Shown here in pieces: positions 36,354 through 49,425 of a stretch of 64,000 nt of DNA. The DNA is from Atopsyche davidsoni. Lineage: Eukaryota > Arthropoda > Insecta > Trichoptera > Hydrobiosidae. Positions within the stretch are counted from its first letter, which is position 1. Every line of letters begins with the position of its first letter. The stretch is taken from assembly GCA_022113835.1 (NCBI GenBank), contig JAILWY010000021.1, positions 2,852,001 to 2,916,000 on the forward strand. Direction: 5' to 3'. A program made the position numbers and the translations under genes. Under the pieces are notes generated by a model that ran no database searches, was not told where the DNA came from, and saw only the letters and a list, made by a program, of their open reading frames with translations.

Positions 36354-36452
36354 CGGGGGTGCGGGGTGGGGGGTGCGGGGGTGAGGGGGTGAGGGGTGGG
36401 GGATGGGGTGCAAGTTGGGGGGGTGCGGGGTGGGGGGTGCGGGGTGCGGGGA
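36354..36452 (+). repeat. G-rich, quadruplex-prone minisatellite
   Basis: About 100 bases are almost entirely G and T on the plus strand, built from GGGGTGCGGGGTGGGG-type units. A longer block of that type recurs after about 63 bases (36356 and 36419). Many G3+ runs separated by 1-7 bases fit the G-quadruplex pattern. The proline-rich frames on the minus strand are artefacts of the C-rich strand. Confidence 0.75.
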
Positions 36453-36625
36453 GTCCCGCGCTGCAAGGCGCCGTGTTGAACCGCTCGGGGAAAAACACCT
36501 GATTGCTTGATACGATTTGAACGAATTTTTTGAATATATGCAATGCTTTTCAGTTCGGTTGTTTGAGTCACGATGGTTTATAAACCAATTTTGAATTTTT
36601 ATATCATAGTAACTGCGGTGGAGAA

Positions 36626-36831
36626 GGACCCGGGGATCCACTTAGAAATCCATGAATACTGGCTCTAATGTGGCTTACAAGTATCGATTCAAGCAGAATT
36701 GAGAGAATCAAATTAATATCACATTGGGATTCATTTACAGATTGCAAAAATATTTATTGAACGGTGAATATAAAATAAAAGGACCCGGGGACCCACTACA
36801 CTATTTTTACCTTAGAAAACCATGAATACTT
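36626..36831 (+). repeat. Direct repeat of a GGACCCGGGG...CCATGAATACT unit
   Basis: GGACCCGGGGATCCACTTAG... to CCATGAATACT (36626-36660) is repeated at 36781-36831 as GGACCCGGGGACCCACT... to CCATGAATACT, with an insertion of about 15 bases after the first third. About 120 unrelated AT-rich bases separate the copies. They may be the ends of a small inserted element or a partial duplication. Confidence 0.6.
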
Positions 36832-39120
36832 CTTCAGCATGAGTATATGCTCAGTGAAATGGTCGCCAACCTTTTCTGAGGAGAGACACTTGATGAAGAT
36901 ATCATAGTTACAAAATGTTAGTGATGCTAGAGATGCAAGACGCATTATCCTAATTGTAGTATCTTTTCCAAAAAGAATTTTTAACAGATATGATCCGCCT
37001 ATTTCACCATTTATTTGTATCGATTTTGTTTATTAAATGTATTGTTGCTGGGTTATTTTTATTTGTAATTTTAAAGTAAAATAATTAAAAATATGCATAT
37101 CACAAAACTAGATTTAAATACAACTTTAACAAGGGAATTTGATTTCTCCTATAAAATAAATAATAATTGATGTGATGAAATATCGATTTAGTACTGAATA
37201 AAAATTTTTACGAAAAGAATGACTTAAAAGTTTTTTTTACTTCGAAAAAATATGAAAAAAAAAAAAACATTTATGTCATCATGAGTAATATTTTTTTTTT
37301 TATTACAATTATTATATAGAAATACAACCTTTTTAACCTTAACTTCGTTTAATTTAAAGTTCCTTTGATCCTTAAATCCAAGAGGCCATTTGAAAATAAA
37401 CAAAAAATGTTTAAAACGATTTTATAAAAATTATTTAATACGTTTGCTCATTAAGTATTTAAGCCTTTTAACTGTTTTTTTAATTTTCTAATAACTGATA
37501 AATAATGTTAGTTGTTATCATACGAAAACTCTATGATTATCCATTTAGTTTTTTTTAAATTATTTTTACATAAAATAATAAAACTAGAGCTTGAAAGGGG
37601 TGGGCAGCACGCAAGGGTGTTTTGTGCAGTCCACGTAGTCTATGTATACCGTAATGTTGATTTGCGGGGAGGCAGTGATGCTATCTGTGACATAAATCTT
37701 CTCGCACCTGAAAGCCAGATAAGTCACGGGTATTAAAACGAAAGCTGTGCTTTACTGTTGCCTGCTCAAATAAAGTAACTTCTGTATTACAAAAAGAAAT
37801 TATCCTGCCGTTTGATGAAATAAAAGCACGCTCAAAGCATAAATTATTTAGTTAAGAGATATTTAAGCAAACTAACACTTTTAAATATTTGCAGATCATT
37901 TTAATAAATTTTAGAATCTCCCCCACAAGCAATGATTTATAAAACCTTTTTTAAAATATTTAAATCATACATAGTAAATATCTTTTGTATTATTGGGGTG
38001 TATTCAAAAACTGGATGCATTTTTCCTAATATAAATCAATGTCGAGTTGGGTTAATTAAATAGTATTATTTTACTTTGTTAGGGTGTTTTAATATGCTGT
38101 GCAGACATTGAGAGCTGTGGAGTCGCAGGTTTGTAAAAAAAAGGACAACCTATTGTCCGTAAACAATTACATATAAGTACCTCGTAATCCTTACTTGTGG
38201 CGTAAATGAATGTTCATCAAAATTCAGCGAGATACTTACGCCCACCATTAAGGGACTTTGAGAAAAAGCTGTTTATAAATTAAAACAACATCAAAAAACA
38301 ACGTAATTTGGGGCTTTTATACAAAACACACGAAGCTCATGGGTTTTGACCGTACTGTTAATATTCTGAGGCTTTTGACAGCATTTAAATGCAGTGATTA
38401 CGTCTCAAAGGTATCTTAAACGTAGAAATACAGTTTTACAAGATGAGGGAAACAAGCAATTTCGAGATACTTAGCAAACCACAAAATAGAGTATAATAAA
38501 GTCAAATAAACGATGAAACGTTAAATAATTAGACGAGCCATTTTAATCAATGATTTCAATGGGTAGATAAGAAAATACTATTAATATAAAAATAAGTAAA
38601 AGTGCATCAAGTAGTGTCCATAGGTCGCAAAATATTAATTCAGTCATAAAATAACAATGTTTGCTACATAAAAAGAATTTATTGCGGATAAGATACGATT
38701 CAAATTTAAGGTAACTAAATAAGATATGTCTTCTTTGCCGTATTTTTTTTTTGAATGCATACCATTAAACACATTAAGATAAGAGACAATATATTCTTTG
38801 AATGAAAGCCAAAACAGATAAAAAGAAGAGAATAAATATGAAAAAAAACACATTAAGACGTGAATATAATACGAATTTCGACATATGACTTATTCAGCAT
38901 TCTTCACAAGCTTCCTCAAGAAAAATAATTTTTCGTATTAAGCAACATTGATTTATTTAATTTCCTTATATAATCATATGTGTAAGTGTTTACGATTTTA
39001 TCGGACTCAAATAATAATATTATAAATGTACTTTAAATGATTTCAATGAGTTATATAAATAGTATATAAATAAAAATACTTCAGGAGGAGTCTCTATAAT
39101 GATTTTATACGTAAAAAATA
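36832..39120. other. AT-rich noncoding sequence
   Basis: No exon seen. One GC-richer island lies at about 37590-37735 and a smaller one at 38090-38120. Confidence 0.4.
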
Positions 39121-39129
39121 AATAAAAAA

Positions 39130-39262
39130 CGTAACATCCGCGTAATCTTTTCCATGGCGAACCAATATGGGCAAAACCGCTCAAATCAATCTGAGGCGAC
39201 CCTGATCACTTATCCGAACAAAAAGGGGTACAGGGCCGTAGGACGAGATTGATTGGGGTGAG
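39130..39262. promoter_or_regulatory. GC-rich island framed by inverted AATCAATCT sites
   Basis: AATCAATCT (39184-39192) and AGATTGATT (39246-39254) form a perfect 9-bp inverted repeat around a GC-rich core of 53 bases. TGATTGAT/ATCAATCA is close to the composite site of TALE (Pbx/Exd) homeodomain proteins. There is no reading frame of interest. Enhancer function is inferred. Confidence 0.3.
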
Positions 39263-42200
39263 TTTTATAGAGCAAATTACCCTTTGCTGATATATACGAC
39301 GGGTGACAATACGTATTCGTTTATGTATAAATTTTATTTATTTACTATTAAATATTATCATGCATAATAAAAAAGATTTTTCGCAGATCAATCAAAATAA
39401 CGATGGACTGATTTTGGAATGATAATTGGTAGAAGCATGTCGTAGCTTCAACAGAAAGGCAAGCTCGCTCGTGTTCGTAATAAGCAAGATAATACTATAT
39501 AAAGGCGTTGCTTTATAAAAAAAGTGTACGATATGGTTTCTGTTCACACATAAAAAACGAGAAAAATCCTCGTGAACATTTTTTGCAACACAAAAAAAAT
39601 TAATGAAAAAGGCAGGCTGTTGATTTTGTAAAAAAAATAATTTCTCAAATATTTAAGCCATCTTAATTTGATTGAGTATAACTAGTGATTGTAAACTTTT
39701 TGTTTTCTTTGAAAACGTGCTTATTTTTAAATAGCCTTTTAGTATTTTAAAAATAAATTTTACATTTCGCATCGACGACCTAAATATGTTATTTAATATT
39801 AATGAAAAACATGATTGACAAGTGATTGAAATAAAAATTGACAAGTATAACACTCAGTAGAGAGTTTTATAAAGGTATGGGGTAAAATTGTATAACATGT
39901 ACTATAAGAAAATTATAATTATTTGATTAAAACCAACGTTCAGCCTCCCACAAGCATTCAATGTAGCGCTTATTGACACTGTGAATTACGACCTGTGCCA
40001 GAAGAAACCCTACCGGCAATAATGTGCCACGCTCTGCGAGGTGTTTCATTGCCCTGATGTATTTCTCGATCGCCTGTTTGTGTGGAGGCACGTTAGGTAA
40101 ATAATGTGAGAGCCTGGAGAAAAGATGTGGTGATTAGATAGATTTGTCATTTCAGAAATCTCATACAACAGAATGCGTCTGGGGTTGTATTAAGAGTGGC
40201 ACCTTATGGGGGAAAACACTCGAAAATAATGGGTTTTCTGAATCGTTCGATTTTGCTTCTTTGTTAATAAAGAAAATGCGAAGAGAATTATTAGTGAAAT
40301 TCTTTGTTATGATATAAAATGTATTAATATATAACCGAAAATGATAAATGTAATAATATCTTATAAGTTTATTTTTTCAGTAACGCTAGTCAGAGCCTTA
40401 CGAATTCAAAATATGTTTTTGATTCTAAAATAAACTTATTATATATATTTTTAAAAATCCACCGAGTAAAACCATGGACACTTACAATATAATTGTGATA
40501 ACTACAACCGCAAAGCAAATACACAGAGACAAAGAGATTATAAATATTTAAATTAGCTATATTACCTTAAATGGTACAGGAACGGGTCTTTCAAGTCTGT
40601 ACGGATAAATTACTCTTAAAACATGTTTTCCTTGAATTCCTGGCGACTTATTATTGGAGGTTTATTTTTACCATAAATATGTAACATATTTTTATATGGA
40701 CAATAATGCTATTATTATGGGAAGCAGTATGTTGTTGTTCCATACGGCGCAATATTGTCTTTATGATTCTATATAATAGAGTAGAACAAATCGATAGAGT
40801 AGAATACAACACTGAATCAGAGGGACTTTTTGGCATGAGTCATTACAGAGAAGTACCTAATGGACATATTATTTTCAAGAATAGGGATGATTCAATAAAC
40901 GACATAGATACTACTAATAGGGTTTTTCCTCAAATAAGTATAGGAAAACACAAAATTTTGTGTTTTTTTGTATTTAAAGTACATTTGATTGTACTATATT
41001 AACCAAACTATTATTTTTTTAACCAACAATCCCTCACAAGTCACGATGATATTTTCTGAGAGTTTTCTTTAATTGTTTTCAATGTATGAAAAAATGTGCT
41101 TAATCACACAACAATATACATTGAAAATAATTACAAAAAATATTTAATCTGCTCATCAATTTATTATTTAAAACATTTATAATCCTTATTTCTTGTTTGT
41201 TTTAGCCGACAATACATACGAAGATACAAAATATTTATTCTGTTTTCATAAGAGAAAATAAAGATTACGCATTAGCAATTTGAAGATTTATGTTAAGATA
41301 AGGCTGGATGCAAACCTTTGGTTTATTATGGTTTTAGAAATATAGGCTTGTAACATTCTGATATTTTGCTTTTTAAAATTTTTACTTAACGGAAAAATGC
41401 ATAGGCGAAAATAAGTTTGATCAAATTTATTCCGATAGTAATTTTGGTCGGTTTATGGCCGCGGATTGCCACGATCGTTTCATTAACCCTTAAACAACGG
41501 AAGAAGGCAGCTAATGAGCGCCCAACATCTGTACGCACAATTATTTATCATCCTGCGGGGGCTCAGGGTGGAAGGAAGCGGTTAACCCACCCCCGGGAGG
41601 CTCTAGAACGTTCTTTTTATGAAGGAACGGGGTTTATTGTTCTAAGGCTATTTTTTGGTTAAAAAACAGAGGCTCTCTTGGGCTTTCAGTGAAATGTTTT
41701 ATGCCTGCTTTGGTGGATTGATTGGAGTTCTTGTTTTTATTAAGTTGCTAATGTTTCAATTAAACCTTGGTAGAAATATTTTATCAGAAATATAAATGGA
41801 TATCTTGCGCCTCCGAATTCGCCTCTGTTATTAATTGCTACTACATATCTTGAAAGCTCTAGTGAAACTTGAAATATTAATGTTTTACAAAATCGCCGAA
41901 ATTTCAGCATTTAGGTTTACGAATTTTTTTGGTCTTTTCATATCTTTTATAGAAAGTTACTGTTTTTAAAATATAAAACTTTTTTATTAGATAAAAAAAT
42001 ATCAAAATACTGTATTAACCGTGACAAAATTTTACTTTAAATTATCATTTACATAAAAATGTATTAAAAATAAAAATAAAATATAAAATGCAACTTTTTT
42101 ATATATAAAAAAAATCATTCCATGATGCATAATGTGATTTTCGATCTCATTCTGCTATTAAATTAAGATATGTTACTTCTTTGAGACTACACCTTAATAA

Positions 42201-43069
42201 AATAAAATAATAAAATAAAAATTGTAGGTCATGACATTGATCATTAAATCCACTTTTAAACTTAGTTTTTTTTATAAAATTAGTTACAATAAAACTGTAG
42301 CAAACAGTGTAAATGATTATGAAACTTAAGATAAGCGTTCAAATTGTGATGAGTTTTAAATGAAATATTAAAGCTAGCATTATTATGTGTTTAATAATAG
42401 TAATTAAATGTTTGAATTAAAATGACATCACTTATCACTTGTTCAACTTCTTATGTAGTTATTGCGAATTTTATTTTTTTTATTAATTAAAAATATATGT
42501 CATCGTTCTTCAGTTTGTATTTACCAAAATAACACTTTTTTCTTTTTATTCGAGGACATGCAACATAACACTCCAATAAAATAGCAACGGAGACAGTATT
42601 GCGAGCCGTGACAGAGGGATGGGGAATCCCGGGCGAAGAGGCTATCGATCTAGTGCGGTCTGAAGTGTCGGCCGGTCTGGGAGGATGGTGTTGCCATGCT
42701 TGAGATTAGGGGAGTGAATTATTGGGGGTAATTTAAATTGTAAGATATTATACCCTTTAATTAGTTTGGTGAAATCGACGGATGCCTAAATACTATCCAT
42801 AAATACTACATCGAATGAGCCACGATATCAATTCACATCATGCATATAAAAATTCAGACTGATAATAATTGGACGTTAAAAATCCTAGTAAAATATAACA
42901 ATGATACCTTATAATAATTAAATATACAGTACATACTATTTAAAAGTATTTTTGAATTTATATATTTTAAACATCATCACTTACAAAAAAAATATTTAAA
43001 AATATATATATATATAATATAAGAAAGAACATTGAGAAGAATTCTGGTGGGTTGCAGAATCCGCACTGC
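39263..43069. other. AT-rich noncoding sequence with a perfect 22-bp palindrome and one repeat copy
   Basis: Islands lie at about 39935-40115, 41445-41660 and 42590-42725. A perfect dyad with 11-bp arms (AAAACACAAAA) occupies 40945-40966. A repeat copy lies at 41310-41400 (listed separately). An (AATAA)n-type microsatellite lies at 42197-42222. No exon was recognised; the 82-codon frame at 41417-41662 has no domain. Confidence 0.4.
41310..41400 (+). repeat. Dispersed repeat, copy A
   Basis: A block around AAATATAGGCTTGTAA, followed by ATTCTGATAT and ending in ACGGAAAAA, recurs diverged at 45544-45640 in the same orientation. Both copies also share a CCTTT...TTATTTTATG-like left part. The family is unknown. 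Confidence 0.55.
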
Positions 43070-43225
43070 TTCACTGCATCCTTATCGTGGGGTAGGACAA
43101 ATGTTTTACACAACCCTTATTTCTAGAGAACACCCCTACGGCTTCCGATACCTCCCCTAGCAGAGCTCGAACCTGAGTAATGGTGCTTGAAAAACAAAGC
43201 GCTGCTCCACTGCACCGTGTGCATA
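43060..43225 (-). mobile_element. tRNA-derived SINE candidate
   Basis: On the minus strand, an A-box-like GGTGCAGTGG (43216-43207) and a B box GGTTCGAGCTC (43173-43163) are spaced as in an internal RNA polymerase III promoter. The promoter head is followed by about 100 bases of unrelated GC-richer sequence to near 43060. The B box matches the tRNA consensus GGTTCGANNC. The wording GCAGTGGAGCAGCGC is tRNA-like, but no isotype is assigned. It contains a second, weaker A-box-like GATGCAGTGAAGCAG near 43080. Target duplications were not identified. Confidence 0.5.
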
Positions 43226-45543
43226 TTGAAAGGACTGATGCAATTTTCAAAGATCTTGAAAATACATTTTGTCTGCTGAATATGGAGTATTCTTATGTAT
43301 TATGTTTGCTCTCATTGAAATTCTGTGACTTTCTAGGGTAAAAGATTCTATAATTTAGTACTAAAAATAAAACTGCTTTATTTGTTTCATTTATATAATA
43401 CTTCACATTCAAAAATAAAATTTATCTGTTTGTCGTATACAATAAGAAAAGTAAAAATGCACATAATGCATTACTCGGGATAAAAATGTGGCGCACTTTA
43501 TACTCGCAAATTTATTATTTTCATCATTAATGAAATAAAATGTGCATTTTTAATTAAAAAAGCAAGTGCAACATTATTTCTTATGAACTTGAAAGGTTGG
43601 GTAATTAAATTTAAGGTAAAACTATATTTATTACTAATCTAAAAAGCTGTGAGGATTATAACTGACATTAAAAAAAAAATATTTATAGTGTTTCTTCTTT
43701 GAACACTTTATTGAATATAAGTTTCACAATAAGAAATATATTTTTACACTTGTAATATTTACGAAACAAACTATCAATGATACATTTGATACAATAAAAA
43801 ACCATAGAAGAGTTATCCGGTCTTTTCATTTTTAAATATTTTCTTTCAATAACGCTCTCTGCGGTTATCATAAGGTCTGAGTAAATATCTCGTGCTCGTG
43901 TCATCATAAACATGGCATGTATGCGAGGCTTCATAAATTATGATCTGTGTGTATGCAAATTACTAGGGATCCGAAAACTTACGTCGTATCTTATCTAGGG
44001 GTATCAACATAATGTACTTGCGTCCCTATAACGAGTGGGTGAATTGCTGCATCAGTTGCTAAGATAAAAAATAGCAAACCAAGCGAAAATTGTGAAAGGA
44101 TCTCCGTATGAGACCCCGGGCTGAGCTCATTCTAGATATTGTGGAGGAAAAGTGATCAAATATACTGTGTGGATTATTTATTATATTTTTTCTGGATTAT
44201 ACAATAAAAAAACAACGTCTTTTCAATATTTTTGTTTCTGTTTACGACATTGATAAAAAAAACTAATTGAGCTCATAATAATTTTTTGAGATTTTTCTTT
44301 CCAACATGTTTAATTTATTAGCTTGGAAATTCTACTTGTTTTATTAAATATATAATTTTATGTAGAGTATTAAGCAAGTGCTCCGGAAAAGTGTCGGCAG
44401 TTTTTTCAAGTAAAAACTTTCAAATAGAGTGTCTTAGAATAAAACTATTCATCAAAACAAATATGAAAGCTTTCTCTTTTTATTTTTTATTCAGAGATTA
44501 TGTTTAACTCTGCGTTGTGTTAGATATTGTGCTTTCCTGTTTACTGTAATTCAAATCTTGCATTCACATATATGGAAAGAAGGGATGGTTTTTGTAAATG
44601 CTATTCATAGGGGCATAGATTCACGTTTTGTGATATGCTGGTGCGTGATGGTAGAGCTTTCGTGTAGCTGGCTTTTTCTATGATAAGTTCATATAATTTT
44701 GTAGGTTTCAAACTTTAATAACACTACTTGAAAATATATTGATTAATTTAATAAATATAAGTATGACGAGGGTAATATTTTTTTATATATGTAGAAATAT
44801 AACTTTTCTTGTAACATTTATGATCGCAAATCAAGTATATATTAATGACCTGATAATATGACGTTCATTGTTGATCTAAAATATTATAAACGTATTGTGT
44901 TAGTATATGAAATTAAGTTTCCTTGCTGGAATGATTTTTTTAATTATTTTTTTCGGTTTTAAAGCCGAAATCAAACTAATGCAAAAATATGCAATGTTTT
45001 AAGCATGTTTGTGTATGTAAAATATTTACTTAACAAACGAAATAAAATTGGAATGGTAATGTTTGTAGATTTAGAATGTTAAATATTTTAAATGATTTAA
45101 TCCACTGAAATTAAACAGTAAATTTATTAAATTTTGTATTCATAAATTATTTTCAATCGAATTGGCAATTAGTTCGTAATTAATCAAAGTATATGTAAAA
45201 TTTTACAAAACGTTTCACAAATAACGTATTAAGTATTCAGTAATAAAATAAAACTAGCCGCAAATGTTCTGTGCATGTTCGAACATGAATGAAATTTTAA
45301 TAACGAAACGATTTTATGTAATTTATTAACTTTCGTCCTAGATTTTAATTCATTTTAATAGTTTTTAAAGGTTTTGATGTTTATTCGTATAATCCACACA
45401 GTGTGCACTAGTTACTAAATTAGTTAATGACTTAAAAGACCTTTATTATTATAAATTACCATATGGGTAACAAAGTTTGTGTGTCGAAAATTTATAATAA
45501 ATTTTATAGTAGTTTTACAGATTTATGTTGTTCAAGCACCAAG
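43226..45543. other. AT-rich noncoding sequence
   Basis: No exon seen; small GC-richer patch at about 44090-44150. Confidence 0.4.
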
Positions 45544-45640
45544 TTGCTAACCTTTAGTTATTTTATGATTTTAAAAATATAGGCTTGTAAAATTCTGATA
45601 TGTTTCTCTTTTTTAAATTTTAACTTTACGGAAAAAAAAA
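45544..45640 (+). repeat. Dispersed repeat, copy B
   Basis: Diverged counterpart of 41310-41400 in the same orientation, sharing AAATATAGGCTTGTAA, ATTCTGATAT and TTTACGGAAAAA. The flanks are unrelated. Confidence 0.55.
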
Positions 45641-46019
45641 ATTATTAAAGAATTATATCCTGTGTTATTTTTTTTAAATTAAGCATTTTAATGTTTTTTT
45701 TTTTTAAGATAAACATACTTATATGTCTACAATATTTTCAATAAAATGAACAATATCTGAAAAGGTTTTTTTTAATAATTTTTTTTTATTTCTTTACTGC
45801 TAAAACCAAATTTCGTACATTTGTATTTTTAAGGGAAAATAAATAATTTTGTAATGACACCGGTACGAGGATAAAACCCAAAAAACCTACTTTATCTAAC
45901 ATATTAACAAATTTTTAAAAATAAAATCATCAAACATGTACAATTCAACCCACTTTAATTATTATTCCATACGGAGTATATTTTGGATATAGTAAAAGAA
46001 CTGCTCATGCAGATTTAAA

Positions 46020-46345
46020 ATTTTATGATGACTGCTGATGGGGAATGAGCTTTGTTATGCCATAAGGGATTATACGACCATTGTTTCATGTTCAATAGCA
46101 TTGTCAAAACAGGATTGCCACTGCTGTATGAATCTAATTTTCAAATGCAGCTACAATCAAAAGTGCACGAGCGACGCACAGCGAATGTTACTTTAATGAG
46201 ACAATCGAGCAGTCGGTAAAATTATTGAATACATGGTCGCACTATTCAGAAGGACAATGTTTTCAGTTAATTTATGTAGAACTGCTCTTTAGTGGAGTAT
46301 TGTTGCAGCAACGGTCTAATAACATGTTGGTACAAGTACTGCACA
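46020..46345. promoter_or_regulatory. Unique island with five Sox-type core motifs
   Basis: ATTGT/ACAAT cores occur at 46080, 46100, 46201, 46254 and 46299 in a moderately GC-richer unique block. These are the binding core of HMG-box Sox factors. The motif is short and AT-rich sequence yields it often, so this is a weak regulatory prediction. Confidence 0.2.
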
Positions 46346-49204
46346 CAGTAAAACAATTCAAATACTATCGTAGGCAATAAACATTTCAAATCCCTGAAAT
46401 GAATTGAGAAGAAATAAACCTTTCGGAAATAAATTGGTATTGGATTTAAGAATTAAAATATAAAATATTTCACTGCTTTTCCGAGAGACATTCTAAGGCT
46501 GACAGGTCGATATAAAGAAACTTCTAATGTTTTTAAACTTTAAATATAATGTTTGGGAATATTGAAGGATAGATACATATGGGTTTGGGTCATAAAAAAT
46601 AGTTTCGGTTGTATGTTAACAACGAAACCATTTTTTACTAACAAGACTTTTTTGGACATTACGTTTTAAATATAAACTTAGACCAAGTCTTTTATTTTCC
46701 AAGTATAAATCTTATATTGTGCTAATTTTATCATATATTTGAAAGTAAAAGAAATTTTCATAAAATACAAGCGATTTTATGAAAGTTAAGCTTGCATTTA
46801 TATTTTCTAAATATAAAAAGAATAAGAGAACAGAAAACTTATAAATCATGAATATTAATCTATTTTAAGCCCAAAATGTTTGCAGTGTAGTTTATTATTA
46901 AAAATAAAAATCATTAACTTTATTTAAATATTTATTGATATTATATAATACCTAAAACGTACTTTATAAAGTTAGGTATTTTCAGTAGAGAATTCAGTTA
47001 CAGTAAAGCTGTAGCAAAGCAGACACTTTAAATTAATTAAAATTGATAATACACTAATGCGCCGTACTTCCAGCTGACAAGCTAAGTTTTTCAGGAATCC
47101 GACTCTCGAGTTTTAGTGAAACCATTTCTGCTACCTGCTGAAACTATAGTTTGCAGATAACGGAAATGTACTTACTTAAATAATACCCCATGATAGTAAA
47201 ATCAGATTAAATTTACCCTATTATACTTTATACGTAACAGCAATTGTATTTTTTTAAATAAAAAAAAACTTCCTTCAAATGATATTACTAAGTATATACC
47301 GAAATAGAGCATTTTTGATTACCTTCTAGCATAGTATATATTTTTTAAATACCCCTTTTTGTACTAATTAAAAAGTAAGCCTTGATAAGTATGTTATTAA
47401 TATGCGCAGGTGTAAGAGCACTCAATTACAATAATTTTTTGTAATTTATTGCATTTGAATAACAATATTTTTATATAATTTAATATAACAATATTTCAAA
47501 GTGCTGCATGAAGAGAGGCTTCAGGACTACACACCCAAAAACTCATTCACCCAGAAGATCTTACAAGGGTTAGAGGTGGGTATGGAAAAACCCAGGAATA
47601 ATAAGAAAAACTACCTCGGCTCGAGGACGAGACAGGAAAAGGTGTGAAAGATTAAAGGAGGAAATTTAATTTACTGGAGATCTGGCGGAGATATTTCAAA
47701 GGGTTTAAGAGTAGAGAAGGGCATATTGGTCTATTTTCTTTACGATTTAGAGTTTTTCAAAGTTAATAAGATTCACAAAGAACGATCTATATTTTTTACG
47801 AGTCACAAAAAGGTAATAAATTTAAAAAAAAAATTAGATTACTTGTGGTTTTTATTACTATTCGTTTATTATTTATTATACAATTTTTAGAGCTTCGGTG
47901 GTCACCAGATTTTTTTAAAACGATCTGAGGTTATAAAATTTAAAAAAAAGTCTATTTATAATTTTTAATCTTAGAATTTAGTTTTTTAAACATCATTTTC
48001 ATATTGCACTCGTTTACGTGCCATCATACTACAAATAAAAAAAACTCACGAAGAAATCCATATAATCATACTATTTGGACAAAATATGTGCAATCGATTT
48101 TTTGTTATACTTTTTTTCCATATACATTATTTAAATCCATATTTACACAAATGATAAGTAAAACGACTTTAAACTCACGCGTCACGATTCACGTTTCAAA
48201 ATTCACGTTTTATTTTTTTTTACAAAAGTTATGATGATTTGTTCAAAATACGGATATTAAGGTATATTGAATAGATAGCACAAAATAAGCTTTTATGTTT
48301 TACGTTTTCTAAAACTATTCATTCTATAGAATAGACACCAAGTTACTCGAATATTTCTTATAACTCAACAATTATTTACCGTCTAAGAATTTCTAATCAG
48401 CTTATTTAGATTTTCCCTATGAAATAGTTGGAAACATTGATTATATTATACAAACAATGTTCTAACAGGCCGTATATTCCTGTTAAGAGGCAGTTCTACC
48501 CGCAAGAAACTAATAGTAACTTATAAAAACTTTTGCCTCGCTTGTTATCACGCCAGTTGAGATAATAAATAACCGTATAGCCCAGATTATTTGTGTTTAC
48601 ATGCAAACTAATACGTACAATCACTAAATTGTAATCCGTATATTAACATGAGATTGAAAGCACAAAGGATTTCAAAATACAATTAATGTAGTTTTAAAAG
48701 TATTAAAGTTTGATTTGTCATTTTAAAAAGAACCATAGAAAGTTTTACAAAAATATTTATTTTAATATTAACACAAAAAACGAAAATATAAAACAGAATT
48801 CACGAATTGGAATTTCGTGTTAGTAGGCAAGTGTGAAAATGTAATCTAATTGTATTCAACAAAGCTAAGCGTTATCTAGATTAAATGTACGGTTAAAATA
48901 TTTAACAATAGCTTTACAAATACTTATCTTGTAACCTTACATTGTGGATTGTTTGAATATAAATACGGTATGCAAAAAAAATTGGTTATTTTTAGCGAAG
49001 TATTACTATTGATAAGCATTTATTTACTATAATATCAAGCATGCTGATAACTCATTTTTAAAGCGTCCTTTTAACTTTAATTTTGAACTATTCATTATCA
49101 CTTACAAAAAGTCACTACCCTGTTTTATAGTGTCAGAAGTTGTCTAATTTGATTGATTTGAGTATTTAATATAATATTTAATTTTGAACGAATCGTACAG
49201 TGTG
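46346..49204. other. AT-rich noncoding sequence
   Basis: No exon seen. A purine-rich block lies at about 47505-47720 and small GC-richer spots near 47040-47160. Confidence 0.4.
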
Positions 49205-49425
49205 AAGCATGTAAGGATATTAAGCCAATTTCGAATTAAAAAAATATCCTCGTGAAGAATATAAATGAAATAAATGACAGTTTCAGCTTTCAAAATGACA
49301 AGTTGTCTTCGTGGAGTGAGAATATGAATGAAACCTGATAGTCTCATCCAATATTAAGCATGTAGGGATATTAAGATAATATGTTTCAAAGTGACATGTG
49401 ATCCTTATGATGTATGAATATGAAT
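49205..49425 (+). repeat. Degenerate tandem repeat, three core copies
   Basis: A core of about 45 bases, from TTTC(G/A)AA to ATATGAATGAA, starts at 49229, 49288 and 49384. An AAGCATGTA(A/G)GGATATTAAG module precedes the first and third cores (49205 and 49356). The copies are diverged, and the frame on the minus strand reads through them as an imperfect peptide repeat, an artefact of the DNA repeat. Confidence 0.6.

Noticed and set aside
36180..36641. Long proline/histidine-rich frames on the minus strand
   Set aside because: They are the translation of the C-rich strand of the G-rich tract in several frames at once; no domain and no splice context.
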